Origin: Rhizobium sp. Q54
Lineage (GTDB): Bacteria; Pseudomonadota; Alphaproteobacteria; SHVZ01
NCBI GenBank assembly: GCA_945871425.1
Contig: CAMBVS010000043.1
Coordinates: 1-35,960, forward strand
Reading direction: 5' to 3'
Length of the DNA stretch: 35,960 nt
Numbering within the stretch: position 1 is the stretch's first letter; each line of letters opens with the position of its first letter. The translations under genes were made by a program, and so were the position numbers. This document shows, piece after piece, positions 29,552 to 35,960 of this stretch. The notes beneath the pieces were generated by a model. It searched no databases, was not told the DNA's origin, and worked only from the letters and a program-made list of their open reading frames with translations.

Positions 29552-30933
29552 ATCGACACCACTTTGCCGGGGTTCATGATGTTGTCGGGGTCGAGCGCCT
29601 GCTTGATCGAGCGCATCAGGCCGACCGCCTCGCCGTGCTCGGCCTGGAGGAACGCCAGCTTGCCGTATCCCACGCCGTGCTCGCCGGTGCAGGTGCCGCC
29701 CATGGCGAGCGCGCGCGTGACCATGCGGTCGTTGTGCGCGGAGGCCCGCTTCAGCTCCTCCGGATTCTCCGGGTCGATGACGTAGACCAGATGGAAGTTG
29801 CCGTCGCCGACATGCCCGACCATCGGCGCCAGCAGGCCTGACTCCTCGATGTCCTTCTTGGTCTCGAGGATGCATTCGGCGAGCCGGGAGATCGGCACGC
29901 AGACATCGGTCGGCCAGCCCTTCGCACCGGGGCGAAGCGCCAGGGCCGAGTAGTAGGCGCGGTGCCGCGCCTCCCACAGCTTGGTGCGGTCTTCCTGGCG
30001 GGTCGCCCATTTGAAGTCGGCGCCGCCGTGATCGGCCGAGATCGCCTGCACCGTCTCCGCCTGCTCCTTCACCCCGGCATTGCTGCCGTGGAACTCGAAG
30101 AAGAGGGTCGGCGCCACCTTGTAGTCGAGTTTCGAATGGGTGACGCAGGCGCCCATCTGCACCTCGTCGAGCAGCTCGATGCGCGCCACCGGAACGCCCG
30201 CCTGGATCGTCTGGATCACGGTGTTCACCGCATCCCCGATGGTCGGATAGGCACAGACCGCCGCCGACATCGCCTCGGGCACGCCGTAGAGCCGTAGCGT
30301 CACCTCGGTGATGACGCCGAGCGTCCCTTCCGAACCGACGAAGAGGCGGGTGAGGTCGTAGCCCGCCGCCGACTTCCGCGACCGGCTCGCGGTCTTGATG
30401 ATGCGGCCATCGGCGACGACGACCGTCAGCGACAGCACGTTCTCGCGCATGGTGCCGTAGCGGACCGCGTTGGTGCCGGACGCCCGCGTCGCGGCCATGC
30501 CGCCCAACGACGCATCGGCGCCGGGATCGATCGGGAAGAACAGGCCGGTGTCGCGGATATACTCGTTCAGCTGCTTTCGCGTGACGCCCGCCTGCACCTT
30601 CACGTCCAGGTCCTCGACGTTCACCTGCAGGACCTTGTTCATCTGGCTGACATCGATGCAGATGCCGCCATGGAGCGCCGCCACTCCGCCCTCCAGAGAC
30701 GTGCCCGTGCCGAACGGGATCACCGGCGTCTTGAAGCGGGCGCAGACCTTGACGATCTCCGACACCTCCTCGGTCGTGTGCGCGAAGGCGACCGCCTCCG
30801 GCGCATGGGGGGTGTGGTAGCTCTCGTCCTTGCCGTGCTGCTGGCGGACGGCCATTGCCGTCGACAGGCGATCGCCGAGCATCTGCTTCAGGATGTCGAT
30901 CACCCCCGAACGCTGGGCGGGTTGCGCGGTCAT
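29548..30933 (-). CDS. GlcD/D-lactate dehydrogenase-type FAD-linked oxidase
   Basis: 461 residues from ATG 30933 (GGAG just upstream). It has the FAD-binding PCMH domain: PFGTGTSLEGGVAAL for pyrophosphate, then DPGADASLGGMAATRASGTN and GTMRENVLSL. It also has the C-terminal FAD-oxidase domain with metal-binding histidines (GHVGDGNFH) and the terminal GEHGVGYGK. The family includes D-lactate dehydrogenase (cytochrome), GlcD and D-2-hydroxyglutarate dehydrogenase, which oxidise 2-hydroxy acids and feed the quinone pool. GlcE and GlcF partners are absent, favouring a single-subunit 2-hydroxy acid dehydrogenase. It heads the operon with the small lipoprotein, DOPA-dioxygenase-like and PhyH genes. 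Confidence 0.94.
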   Translation of the reverse strand: MTAQPAQRSGVIDILKQMLGDRLSTAMAVRQQHGKDESYHTPHAPEAVAFAHTTEEVSEIVKVCARFKTPVIPFGTGTSLEGGVAALHGGICIDVSQMNKVLQVNVEDLDVKVQAGVTRKQLNEYIRDTGLFFPIDPGADASLGGMAATRASGTNAVRYGTMRENVLSLTVVVADGRIIKTASRSRKSAAGYDLTRLFVGSEGTLGVITEVTLRLYGVPEAMSAAVCAYPTIGDAVNTVIQTIQAGVPVARIELLDEVQMGACVTHSKLDYKVAPTLFFEFHGSNAGVKEQAETVQAISADHGGADFKWATRQEDRTKLWEARHRAYYSALALRPGAKGWPTDVCVPISRLAECILETKKDIEESGLLAPMVGHVGDGNFHLVYVIDPENPEELKRASAHNDRMVTRALAMGGTCTGEHGVGYGKLAFLQAEHGEAVGLMRSIKQALDPDNIMNPGKVVSM

Positions 30934-30995
30934 GGCAGCTCCGAAGTCATGCGTTTGGCTGAAGGTAGCCCCCTGGGAAGGGGCCGACAAGGCGA

Positions 30996-31445
30996 CTAGG
31001 ACCCGACGGGCTTGAACTTCGCCAGCAGCGCGTCGATGTCGAGCTCGCCGCGCAGAATGCGGTCGAGCCGGCAGCCGCCGAGCCGCATCAGTTTCTTCCA
31101 CTTGGCCTCATCGGCCTCCGGAAAGGCCTTCGCCAGCGACACTGCGGCAAAGCGGGCGATCGGCTCGATCGGGAAGCCCAACGGCTTGCCGGAACGGGCG
31201 AAGGATTCCAGTGTGGCGCCGTCGAGCGGCTTGAGGTCGGCGACGGCCAGGAAGCCCTTGTCGTTCCGGTCCCAGAGCGCGATCGGACCGCCGATCTCGA
31301 CCATCGCCTCGGCCTCGCTGCCGCCGTTGTTGGCGAACAGGATGCGGTCGGCCGATGCATCGAGGGCGTCGATGCAGCCGAGCAGCTTGCATTCGCTCAG
31401 AAGTTTCTGCACCTCGGTGCGGTCCATCACGTAACGCGCCGCCAT
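30996..31445 (-). CDS. Conserved-looking protein of unknown function
   Basis: 149 residues from ATG 31445 (AGGTGGGG about 6 bases upstream); an ATG at 31427 is possible. No signal peptide or membrane segment. The sequence is a mixed alpha/beta soluble protein with ALDASADRILFANNGGSEAE and GGPIALWDRNDKGFLAVADL in the N-terminal half and KWKKLMRLGGCRLDRILRGE near the end. I do not recognise the family. It is divergent from the dehydratase gene (81 bases) and ends about 60 bases before the FAD oxidase start on the same strand, so it could be the first gene of that operon. Confidence 0.8.
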   Translation of the reverse strand: MAARYVMDRTEVQKLLSECKLLGCIDALDASADRILFANNGGSEAEAMVEIGGPIALWDRNDKGFLAVADLKPLDGATLESFARSGKPLGFPIEPIARFAAVSLAKAFPEADEAKWKKLMRLGGCRLDRILRGELDIDALLAKFKPVGS

Positions 31446-31526
31446 CTCCCGCCCCACCTCTTCATTTCGGACGGCGGCGATGGTAGCCCTTGAACCCGCT
31501 CCTGTCTCTGATTCCAAAGGCCTGCA

Positions 31527-32510
31527 ATGACCAGCGTCCCGACCCTGGCGGAGATCCGCCAGACCCGCGCCCTGATCGACCGTCACGTGCTGACGACGCC
31601 CATCCACACCTGGCGCGGCCGCGAGATCGGCCAGGCTGTCGGCGACACCGAGGTCGTGCTCAAGCTCGAGCTGTTCCAGCACACGGGATCGTTCAAGGCA
31701 CGAGGAGCCGTCGCCGTGATGCTGAACCTGTCGAAGGAGCAGCTCGCCCGCGGCGTCGTCACCATCTCCGCCGGCAACCACGCCATCGCCACGGCCTATG
31801 CCGCCAAGACGGTCGGCACCTCGGCCAAGGTTGTGATGGCCAAGAACGCCAATGCGACCCGTGTCGCCCGCGCCCGGGCCTATGGCGCCGAGATCGTGGT
31901 CGCCGAGAACGTGGTCGAGGGTTTCGAGCTGGTGAAGAAGATCGAGGCCGGCGAGGGCCGCAGCTTCGTCCACCCGTTCGAAGGACCCTGGACCTCGCGC
32001 GGCACCGGCACGCTCGGCCTCGAGTTTTCAGAGCAGGCGGGACCGCTTGATGCCGTGATCGTGCCGATCGGCGGCGGCGGGCTCGCCTCCGGCGTCTCGA
32101 CCGCGATCAAGCTCTCCCAGCCCAACTGCAAGGTCTACGGCGTCGAGCCCGAAGGCGCCGACGTGATGAGCCGCAGCTTCGCCTCCGGCAAGCCCGAGCG
32201 CCTGGAGAAGATCCAGACCATTGCCGACTCGCTGGCGCCGCCCTTCACCACGCCGCTCGCCTTCGAGCTCTGCCGGCGCCACATCGACGAGATCGTGCTG
32301 CTCGACGACCAGGCGCTGAGGCGTTCGATGGCGCTCTTGTTCCGCGAGATGAAGCTGGCGGTCGAGCCGGCCGGCGCGGCGGCGACCGCGGCCCTTCTCG
32401 GGCCGCTCAAGGATCGCCTGAAGGGCAAGCGCGTCGGGCTGATCGTCTGCGGCGCCAATATCGGCATCGACGACTTCGCCGAAGCGGTGCGACAGGGAGA
32501 GGCGGGCTAG
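31527..32510 (+). CDS. PLP-dependent threonine/serine dehydratase
   Basis: 327 residues of the fold-type II PLP group. The Schiff-base lysine is K57 in GSFKARGA. SAGNHAIATAYAA binds the substrate carboxylate, and the phosphate-binding loop PIGGGGLASG follows. There is no C-terminal ACT regulatory domain, so it resembles the short, catabolic type of dehydratase (TdcB-like, or the EutB enzyme of hydroxyectoine use). It would deaminate threonine or serine to a 2-oxo acid. Exact substrate is uncertain; no ectoine genes are visible. Confidence 0.92.
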   Translation: MTSVPTLAEIRQTRALIDRHVLTTPIHTWRGREIGQAVGDTEVVLKLELFQHTGSFKARGAVAVMLNLSKEQLARGVVTISAGNHAIATAYAAKTVGTSAKVVMAKNANATRVARARAYGAEIVVAENVVEGFELVKKIEAGEGRSFVHPFEGPWTSRGTGTLGLEFSEQAGPLDAVIVPIGGGGLASGVSTAIKLSQPNCKVYGVEPEGADVMSRSFASGKPERLEKIQTIADSLAPPFTTPLAFELCRRHIDEIVLLDDQALRRSMALLFREMKLAVEPAGAAATAALLGPLKDRLKGKRVGLIVCGANIGIDDFAEAVRQGEAG

Positions 32511-32514
32511 CGTC

Positions 32515-33510
32515 TCACTCGACCTGGAGCGCCAGGTCGATCAGCGGGCCGGTCGCCGGATGGGCCACGCGGAAATCGGCCAGCGCGGTGTCGATGGCGA
32601 GCTGGCGCCAGCGCTTCGCCTGCTCGGCGGTCGGCATCACCACGCGCACGCCTCGGCGCTCGAACGCCTCGACCATGGCCCGATCGGCGGCGCGCGAGGC
32701 GTCGGCCGCCCAGGCCTCGACCTTGTTGGCGGCCTTCTGCAGCACCCGGCGCTGGGTCTGGCTCAACTGTTCGTAGGACAAGCGGGAGATGACGATCGGC
32801 TCGTAGATCATCAGCAGCGGGTGATCGCCGGGTGCGGTCAGGCACTGGGCCTGTTCGTGCAGCTTCAGTTGGACCAGAGTGTCGCTGGCGGCGGTGGCGA
32901 CGTCGATCAGGCCGGCAGCGAGCGCACCGGCGATCTCGGCCGGCGCCATTTCCGCCACCGCGGCCCCCATCTCCGTCGCCATCCGCTCGTAGTGGCGATT
33001 CGACGCCCGTATGGTCCGCCCGCGGAGATCCTCGGGCTCGACCACGCACTCGCCGCGCGAGACCAGCCCGCCGGCAACCCAGAGATCGGCGAGGACGACG
33101 ACGCCGTCCGCTTCCGCCTGATCCTGGATCCGGCGCAGGAAGGGCGAGTCGTTGAGCCGGGCCGCATGGGCATGGGAGAGCGCAATCCCCGGCATGAAGG
33201 TGAGCTGGAGGGCCGGTTGCTTGAGCCCGCCATAGTGGAACGGCATGACCGAAAGATCGAGCTGGCCCTTGCTCATCGCCACCCATTGCGCCCGCGGCCG
33301 CATGAGCTGGGCCGCCGGGTACACCTTGACGTCGAGACCGATCCTCGCTTGCGCCACCTCACGTGCAAACATGCGCATGGCGACGTCGCGAAAGTCGATG
33401 CCGTCGCCCGGAAACTGGTGCGAGGCCCGCAACGTCTCGGCGCTCGCCGCCGCCGGTACTGCCAGCGCAAGCCCGACGAAAACTATGCGAAGCCAGCGGC
33501 TCAACCCCAC
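32515..33510 (-). CDS. TRAP transporter substrate-binding protein (DctP family)
   Basis: About 331 residues from a GTG at 33510 that has GGAG 6 bases upstream; a longer ATG at 33558 would add a polar stretch before the signal peptide. The signal is LSRWLRIVFVGLALAVPAAASA, cleaved before ETLRASHQFPG. The DctP features are present: LRGRTIRASNRHYERMATEMGA and the AEIAGALAAGLID block used in ligand-carboxylate recognition. These proteins deliver organic acids to DctQ-DctM membrane subunits, which are absent here, so it is an orphan or works with a distant system. Confidence 0.9.
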   Translation of the reverse strand: MGLSRWLRIVFVGLALAVPAAASAETLRASHQFPGDGIDFRDVAMRMFAREVAQARIGLDVKVYPAAQLMRPRAQWVAMSKGQLDLSVMPFHYGGLKQPALQLTFMPGIALSHAHAARLNDSPFLRRIQDQAEADGVVVLADLWVAGGLVSRGECVVEPEDLRGRTIRASNRHYERMATEMGAAVAEMAPAEIAGALAAGLIDVATAASDTLVQLKLHEQAQCLTAPGDHPLLMIYEPIVISRLSYEQLSQTQRRVLQKAANKVEAWAADASRAADRAMVEAFERRGVRVVMPTAEQAKRWRQLAIDTALADFRVAHPATGPLIDLALQVE

Positions 33511-33631
33511 CCCCTTCTCCGGAAAAGAGCGCGCGCGAGCGGGAGTATCGCCGAGCACGCCGCAGCGTCAATCTCGCATCGCCTTATGTCGAAAGGTTGA
33601 CGCGATCTTGGCCCTGCGGCGACCATCGGGC

Positions 33632-34372
33632 ATGGCTCTCTGGCACAAGGTCCTCGCCGGCGCCGCCGGCTTCGCCGTCGGCGGTCCGATCGGCGCCCTG
33701 GTCGCGGGTCTCGCCGCCCACGCCTACGAGGACGATATCCGCAAGGCGGTCGAGAGGCTTAAGCCCTCGCCCGACCCGACTCGTTCGACCGCCTTCACCG
33801 TCGGCGTCATCGCGCTCGGCGCCAAGATGGCGAGCGTCGACGGCGAGGTGAGCGGCGACGAGATGCGCGCCTTCCGCCAGGTCTTCCACGTCGATGACGC
33901 CGAGATGGTCAATTTCGAGCGCGTCTTCGAGATGGCGAAGCGCCAGCCCGAGTCGTTCGAGGCCTATGCCCGCCCGCTCGCCGCGCTGTTCGAGCCGGGC
34001 TCGACCGTGCTGGAGGAGCTGATCCACTGCCTCTTCCACATCGCCACCGTCGACGGCGAGCTGAAGCCGACCGAACACGCCTATCTCAGGCAGGTCGCCG
34101 AGATCTTCGGCTTCGACGAGCGGGGCTTCGAGCGGCTCTCGGCCCATCACACGGAATTCATGAGCTGCGAGCCGTGCCTGCTGCTCGGCGTGCCGGCCGA
34201 CGCGCCGGCGACCGAGATCAAGGCCGCCTATCGGAAGCTGGTGCGCGAACACCATCCCGACCGGCTGATCGGCCTCGGCATGCCTGAGGAGGCGATTCGG
34301 GCGGCGACCGACCGCCTCGCCACCATCACCCAGGCCTATGAGCGCCTCAAGCTCCAGCGCGGCTTCGCTTGA
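33632..34372 (+). CDS. DjlA-like TerB/J-domain membrane co-chaperone
   Basis: 246 residues with three parts in order. First is an N-terminal glycine-rich hydrophobic segment (about 7-30) likely to anchor it. Second is a TerB-like helical domain with two acidic motifs (VDGEVSGDE near 69-77 and VDGELKPTE near 140-148). Third is a C-terminal J domain (about 182-246) with AAYRKLVREHHPDRL containing the essential HPD (208-210). This is the DjlA architecture. It would stimulate DnaK ATPase at the inner membrane. Start ATG 33632 is used because the upstream open frame lacks family sequence; its ribosome site is weak (CGGG). Confidence 0.9.
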   Translation: MALWHKVLAGAAGFAVGGPIGALVAGLAAHAYEDDIRKAVERLKPSPDPTRSTAFTVGVIALGAKMASVDGEVSGDEMRAFRQVFHVDDAEMVNFERVFEMAKRQPESFEAYARPLAALFEPGSTVLEELIHCLFHIATVDGELKPTEHAYLRQVAEIFGFDERGFERLSAHHTEFMSCEPCLLLGVPADAPATEIKAAYRKLVREHHPDRLIGLGMPEEAIRAATDRLATITQAYERLKLQRGFA

Positions 34373-34426
34373 AGTAGACATCCCCTCGGAGGATGCGCCA
34401 TCATCAGTTGCCAGGGGGGCATCGCG

Positions 34427-35155
34427 ATGGACGCCGAGACGTTCCTGAAGTCGGGCGGCTTAGACAAGTCGCTCGCTTCGATCGACCTGCTGAAAGGGGT
34501 GTCGGCCGACGCCTTCAAGCGGATCGAGCAGCGTTGCCTCTGGAAATTCCACGCCAAAGGTGCGGTCGTCCTCAACCAGGATGACGACAGCCACGAGGTC
34601 CTGTTCGTACGCTGCGGGCGGGTCCGGGTGGTGCAGTTCACCTCGACGGGGCGCGAGATCGGCTTTGCCGAGATCACTTCGGGCGGCCACGTCGGCGAAA
34701 TGGCGGCAATCGACGGCGGCCCGCGCTCGGCGAGCGTAATCGCCGTCACCGACACGGTGACCGCCAGCCTGCCTGCCCAGGACTTCCTCCAGCTGCTGCG
34801 CGACACCCCGGCGCTCGCGCTCAACCTGCTGAAGGCCATGGCCCGCGCCATTCGCGGCACCAATGTCCGGGTCCACGACCTTCGCAGCCTGACCGCCGCG
34901 GGGCGCATCGTGCACGAACTCCTGCGCCTGGCCGGCCGCGGCCGCACCACCGGCAACCTCGGCCGCATCAAGCTGCAGCCGGCGCCGACCCAGAGCGAGA
35001 TTGCGGCGTCGGCCGGCACCACCCGGGAAACCGTAGCCCGGACGCTGGGCGAGCTCGAGAAACGCAAGCTGGTCGCCCGCGGCAGTCGCTCCCTCGAGCT
35101 GGTCAACATCGAAGGCCTCGAGGACTTCATCGAGGACGACGCCCAGGCGGGTTGA
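34427..35155 (+). CDS. Crp/Fnr-family transcription regulator
   Basis: 242 residues. An N-terminal cyclic-nucleotide-binding beta roll holds the phosphate-binding cassette, with G90-E91 (GHVGEMAAIDGG) and R100-S101 (PRSAS), so cAMP or a related nucleotide is a plausible effector. The long dimer helix covers about 125-150, and the C-terminal winged HTH has PTQSEIAASAGTTRETVARTL (residues about 187-207). No FNR-type N-terminal cysteine cluster is present, so oxygen sensing by Fe-S is unlikely. AGGGGGG lies 8 bases before the ATG. The regulon is unknown. Confidence 0.94.
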   Translation: MDAETFLKSGGLDKSLASIDLLKGVSADAFKRIEQRCLWKFHAKGAVVLNQDDDSHEVLFVRCGRVRVVQFTSTGREIGFAEITSGGHVGEMAAIDGGPRSASVIAVTDTVTASLPAQDFLQLLRDTPALALNLLKAMARAIRGTNVRVHDLRSLTAAGRIVHELLRLAGRGRTTGNLGRIKLQPAPTQSEIAASAGTTRETVARTLGELEKRKLVARGSRSLELVNIEGLEDFIEDDAQAG

Positions 35156-35172
35156 AGTGGGGCGATCGGCTA

Positions 35173-35191
35173 TCGGCAGGGAATTTGCCGA
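35173..35191 (+). terminator. Possible weak terminator after the Crp/Fnr gene
   Basis: TCGGCA (35173-35178) pairs perfectly with TGCCGA (35186-35191) around a 7-base loop, 18 bases after the regulator stop. It is short and lacks a T run, so it is only a candidate. It lies upstream of the rnpB promoter. Confidence 0.3.
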
Positions 35192-35219
35192 CAAACCGCC
35201 GGCTTGGCTCGGCGATGGC

Positions 35220-35247
35220 TTGACCTCGTCGCCGCCGGGAGCATATG
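35220..35247 (+). promoter_or_regulatory. Promoter of rnpB
   Basis: TTGACC at 35220-35225 and CATATG at 35242-35247 are 16 bases apart, and a start 8-10 bases downstream falls on the first paired bases of RNase P RNA (35257). The agreement between promoter position and the RNA 5' end is the main support. Confidence 0.6.
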
Positions 35248-35256
35248 GGACGATGT

Positions 35257-35648
35257 GGGTCAGACGGCTGGACGGCCGCTCGGCGCTTCACGGCGCCGGG
35301 AGGAAAGTCCGGGCTCCACGAGAATACGGTGCCGGGTAATGCCCGGCGGGGGCGACCCCAGGGACAGTGCCACAGAGAACAGACCGCCGGCGCATGCGCC
35401 GGTAAGGGTGAAACGGGGCGGTAAGAGCGCACCGCGGGGCCGGCAACGGGACCGGCATGGCAAACCCCACCGGGAGCAAGACCGAATAGGGGCGGCCGCT
35501 CGGGGTCGAAAGACCGCCGGGAGGCGCATTCCCGCGCCGCCGCCCGGGTTGGTCGCGAGAGGCGTCCGGTAACGGACGTCCCAGATGAATGGCCGTCCAC
35601 TGCCCGTCAAGGGCAGGGACAGAACCCGGCTTACAGGCCGTCTGACCC
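35257..35648 (+). ncRNA. rnpB: RNase P RNA (class A)
   Basis: The RNA subunit of RNase P, the ribozyme that removes tRNA 5' leaders. The closing P1 stem is visible: GGGTCAGACGGC (35257-35268) is perfectly complementary to GCCGTCTGACCC (35637-35648). The 5' conserved core GGAGGAAAGTCCGGGC (35299-35314) and the 3' core ACAGAACCCGGCTTACAG (35619-35636) are intact, and the AGGGTGAAACGG and GCAAGACCGAATAGG segments lie between. Length is about 392 bases, usual for alphaproteobacteria. Exact ends may differ by a few bases. Long open frames here are not genes. Confidence 0.97.
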
Positions 35649-35661
35649 GTTTCATCTCGCA

Positions 35662-35805
35662 TCAGGCGTTCCGCGGCAGCATCGGCCCATAGAACACATA
35701 AAGAACAAAAAGGATCTGTTCAGAGAACCAATTCAAACCAGTCGTTTCTTGCAAGAAGGGACCCACAATCCCTGGGAGGAGCTTGAAATTACTGATTTGT
35801 CCCAT
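35662..35805 (-). CDS. Possible 47-residue ORF in AT-rich foreign DNA
   Basis: An ATG at 35805, 21 bases after the transposase stop on the same strand, opens a 47-codon frame that ends at 35662, 14 bases from rnpB. The protein (MGQISNFKLLPGIVG, then LQETTGLNWFSEQILFVLY) has a hydrophobic segment and codon use unlike the host genes (many A/T third bases). TAGGTAA lies 4 bases upstream as a weak ribosome site. It is not recognised and may be chance; its interest is as a mark of the insertion boundary. Confidence 0.2.
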   Translation of the reverse strand: MGQISNFKLLPGIVGPFLQETTGLNWFSEQILFVLYVFYGPMLPRNA

Positions 35806-35826
35806 GGCATTACCTAGTACCCAGAA

Positions 35827-35960
35827 TCATACCTGAGTGATACGACGGTTCTTGAACCTTCGTTGACGAACTTTCTTCTTGGTCCAAGCGAAGGGTTCGG
35901 CAGTTTCGTTGTATGCTGCGATGAAGGCATCGATGTGCTCCTGCAACGGCTCGACGGCAG
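35827..35960 (-). mobile_element. IS630-family transposase, 3' end only
   Basis: Reading leftward from the window edge, the frame gives VEPLQEHIDAFIAAYNET followed by AEPFAWTKKKVRQRRFKN and a TGA at 35827-35829. The block HIDAFIAAYN...PFAWTK is the characteristic C-terminus of IS630-family DDE transposases. The rest runs past base 35960, so completeness cannot be judged. Together with the drop in GC from about 35690 on, it shows that a mobile element sits immediately beyond rnpB. IS630 elements insert at TA, and several TA steps lie between 35688 and 35820, but no terminal repeat can be matched without the other end. Confidence 0.8.

Noticed and set aside
35156..35662. Several open frames of 60-157 codons on both strands around rnpB
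   Set aside because: They lie in the RNase P RNA gene, whose paired P1 stem and conserved core explain the sequence.

Overview
The window is GC-rich bacterial DNA with tightly packed genes. It is almost certainly from an alphaproteobacterium. The evidence is an rluA-family/rpoH pair, a hisZ-purA pair divergent from serC-serA, a serC leader-like 5' region, and an RpoH (sigma-32) rather than SigB-type heat-shock factor. The accessory content (2-aminoethylphosphonate use, aryl-CoA enzymes, a lone TRAP binding protein) suits a soil or water Rhodospirillales or Hyphomicrobiales type. The genus cannot be read from the sequence.

Layout. 1-1752: 3' end of an RluA-type pseudouridine synthase, then rpoH with a structured leader. 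1822-4360 (minus): a protein-kinase-fold protein lacking catalytic residues, with a small membrane protein behind it. 4464-6919 (minus): hisZ-purA, divergent from serC-serA (7111-9860). 9951-10565: ankyrin-repeat protein. 10639-19591: a complete 2-aminoethylphosphonate island with a LysR regulator, divergent phnW-phnA-phnY (AEP to phosphonoacetaldehyde to phosphonoacetate to acetate plus phosphate), the ABC importer phnS-phnT-phnU (fused permease), and a tiny Cys-rich lipoprotein coupled to phnU. A SAM methyltransferase follows.

20344-29400 is an acyl/aryl-CoA and oxygenase district. It holds an enoyl-CoA hydratase (minus) and a four-gene stack paaG-paaI-paaK plus an R2-like di-iron protein. 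It also holds an HpcH/HpaI aldolase, a luciferase-like flavin monooxygenase, a flavin reductase, a cytochrome P460-type lipoprotein, a PhyH-type 2-oxoglutarate dioxygenase and a DOPA-4,5-dioxygenase-like protein. The last two end a minus-strand operon begun by a GlcD/D-lactate dehydrogenase-type flavoprotein and a 47-residue lipoprotein.

30996-35155 holds a small unknown protein, a threonine/serine dehydratase, an orphan TRAP binding protein, a DjlA-like TerB/J-domain protein and a Crp/Fnr regulator. The RNase P RNA gene (rnpB) lies at about 35257-35648. The right edge is AT-richer foreign DNA ending in the 3' part of an IS630-family transposase that leaves the window.

The best candidates for something undescribed are the R2-like di-iron protein in the paaG-paaI-paaK operon, the pseudokinase/membrane-protein pair, the flavoprotein/lipoprotein/dioxygenase operon, and two very short lipoprotein genes that each overlap the stop codon of an upstream metabolic gene.
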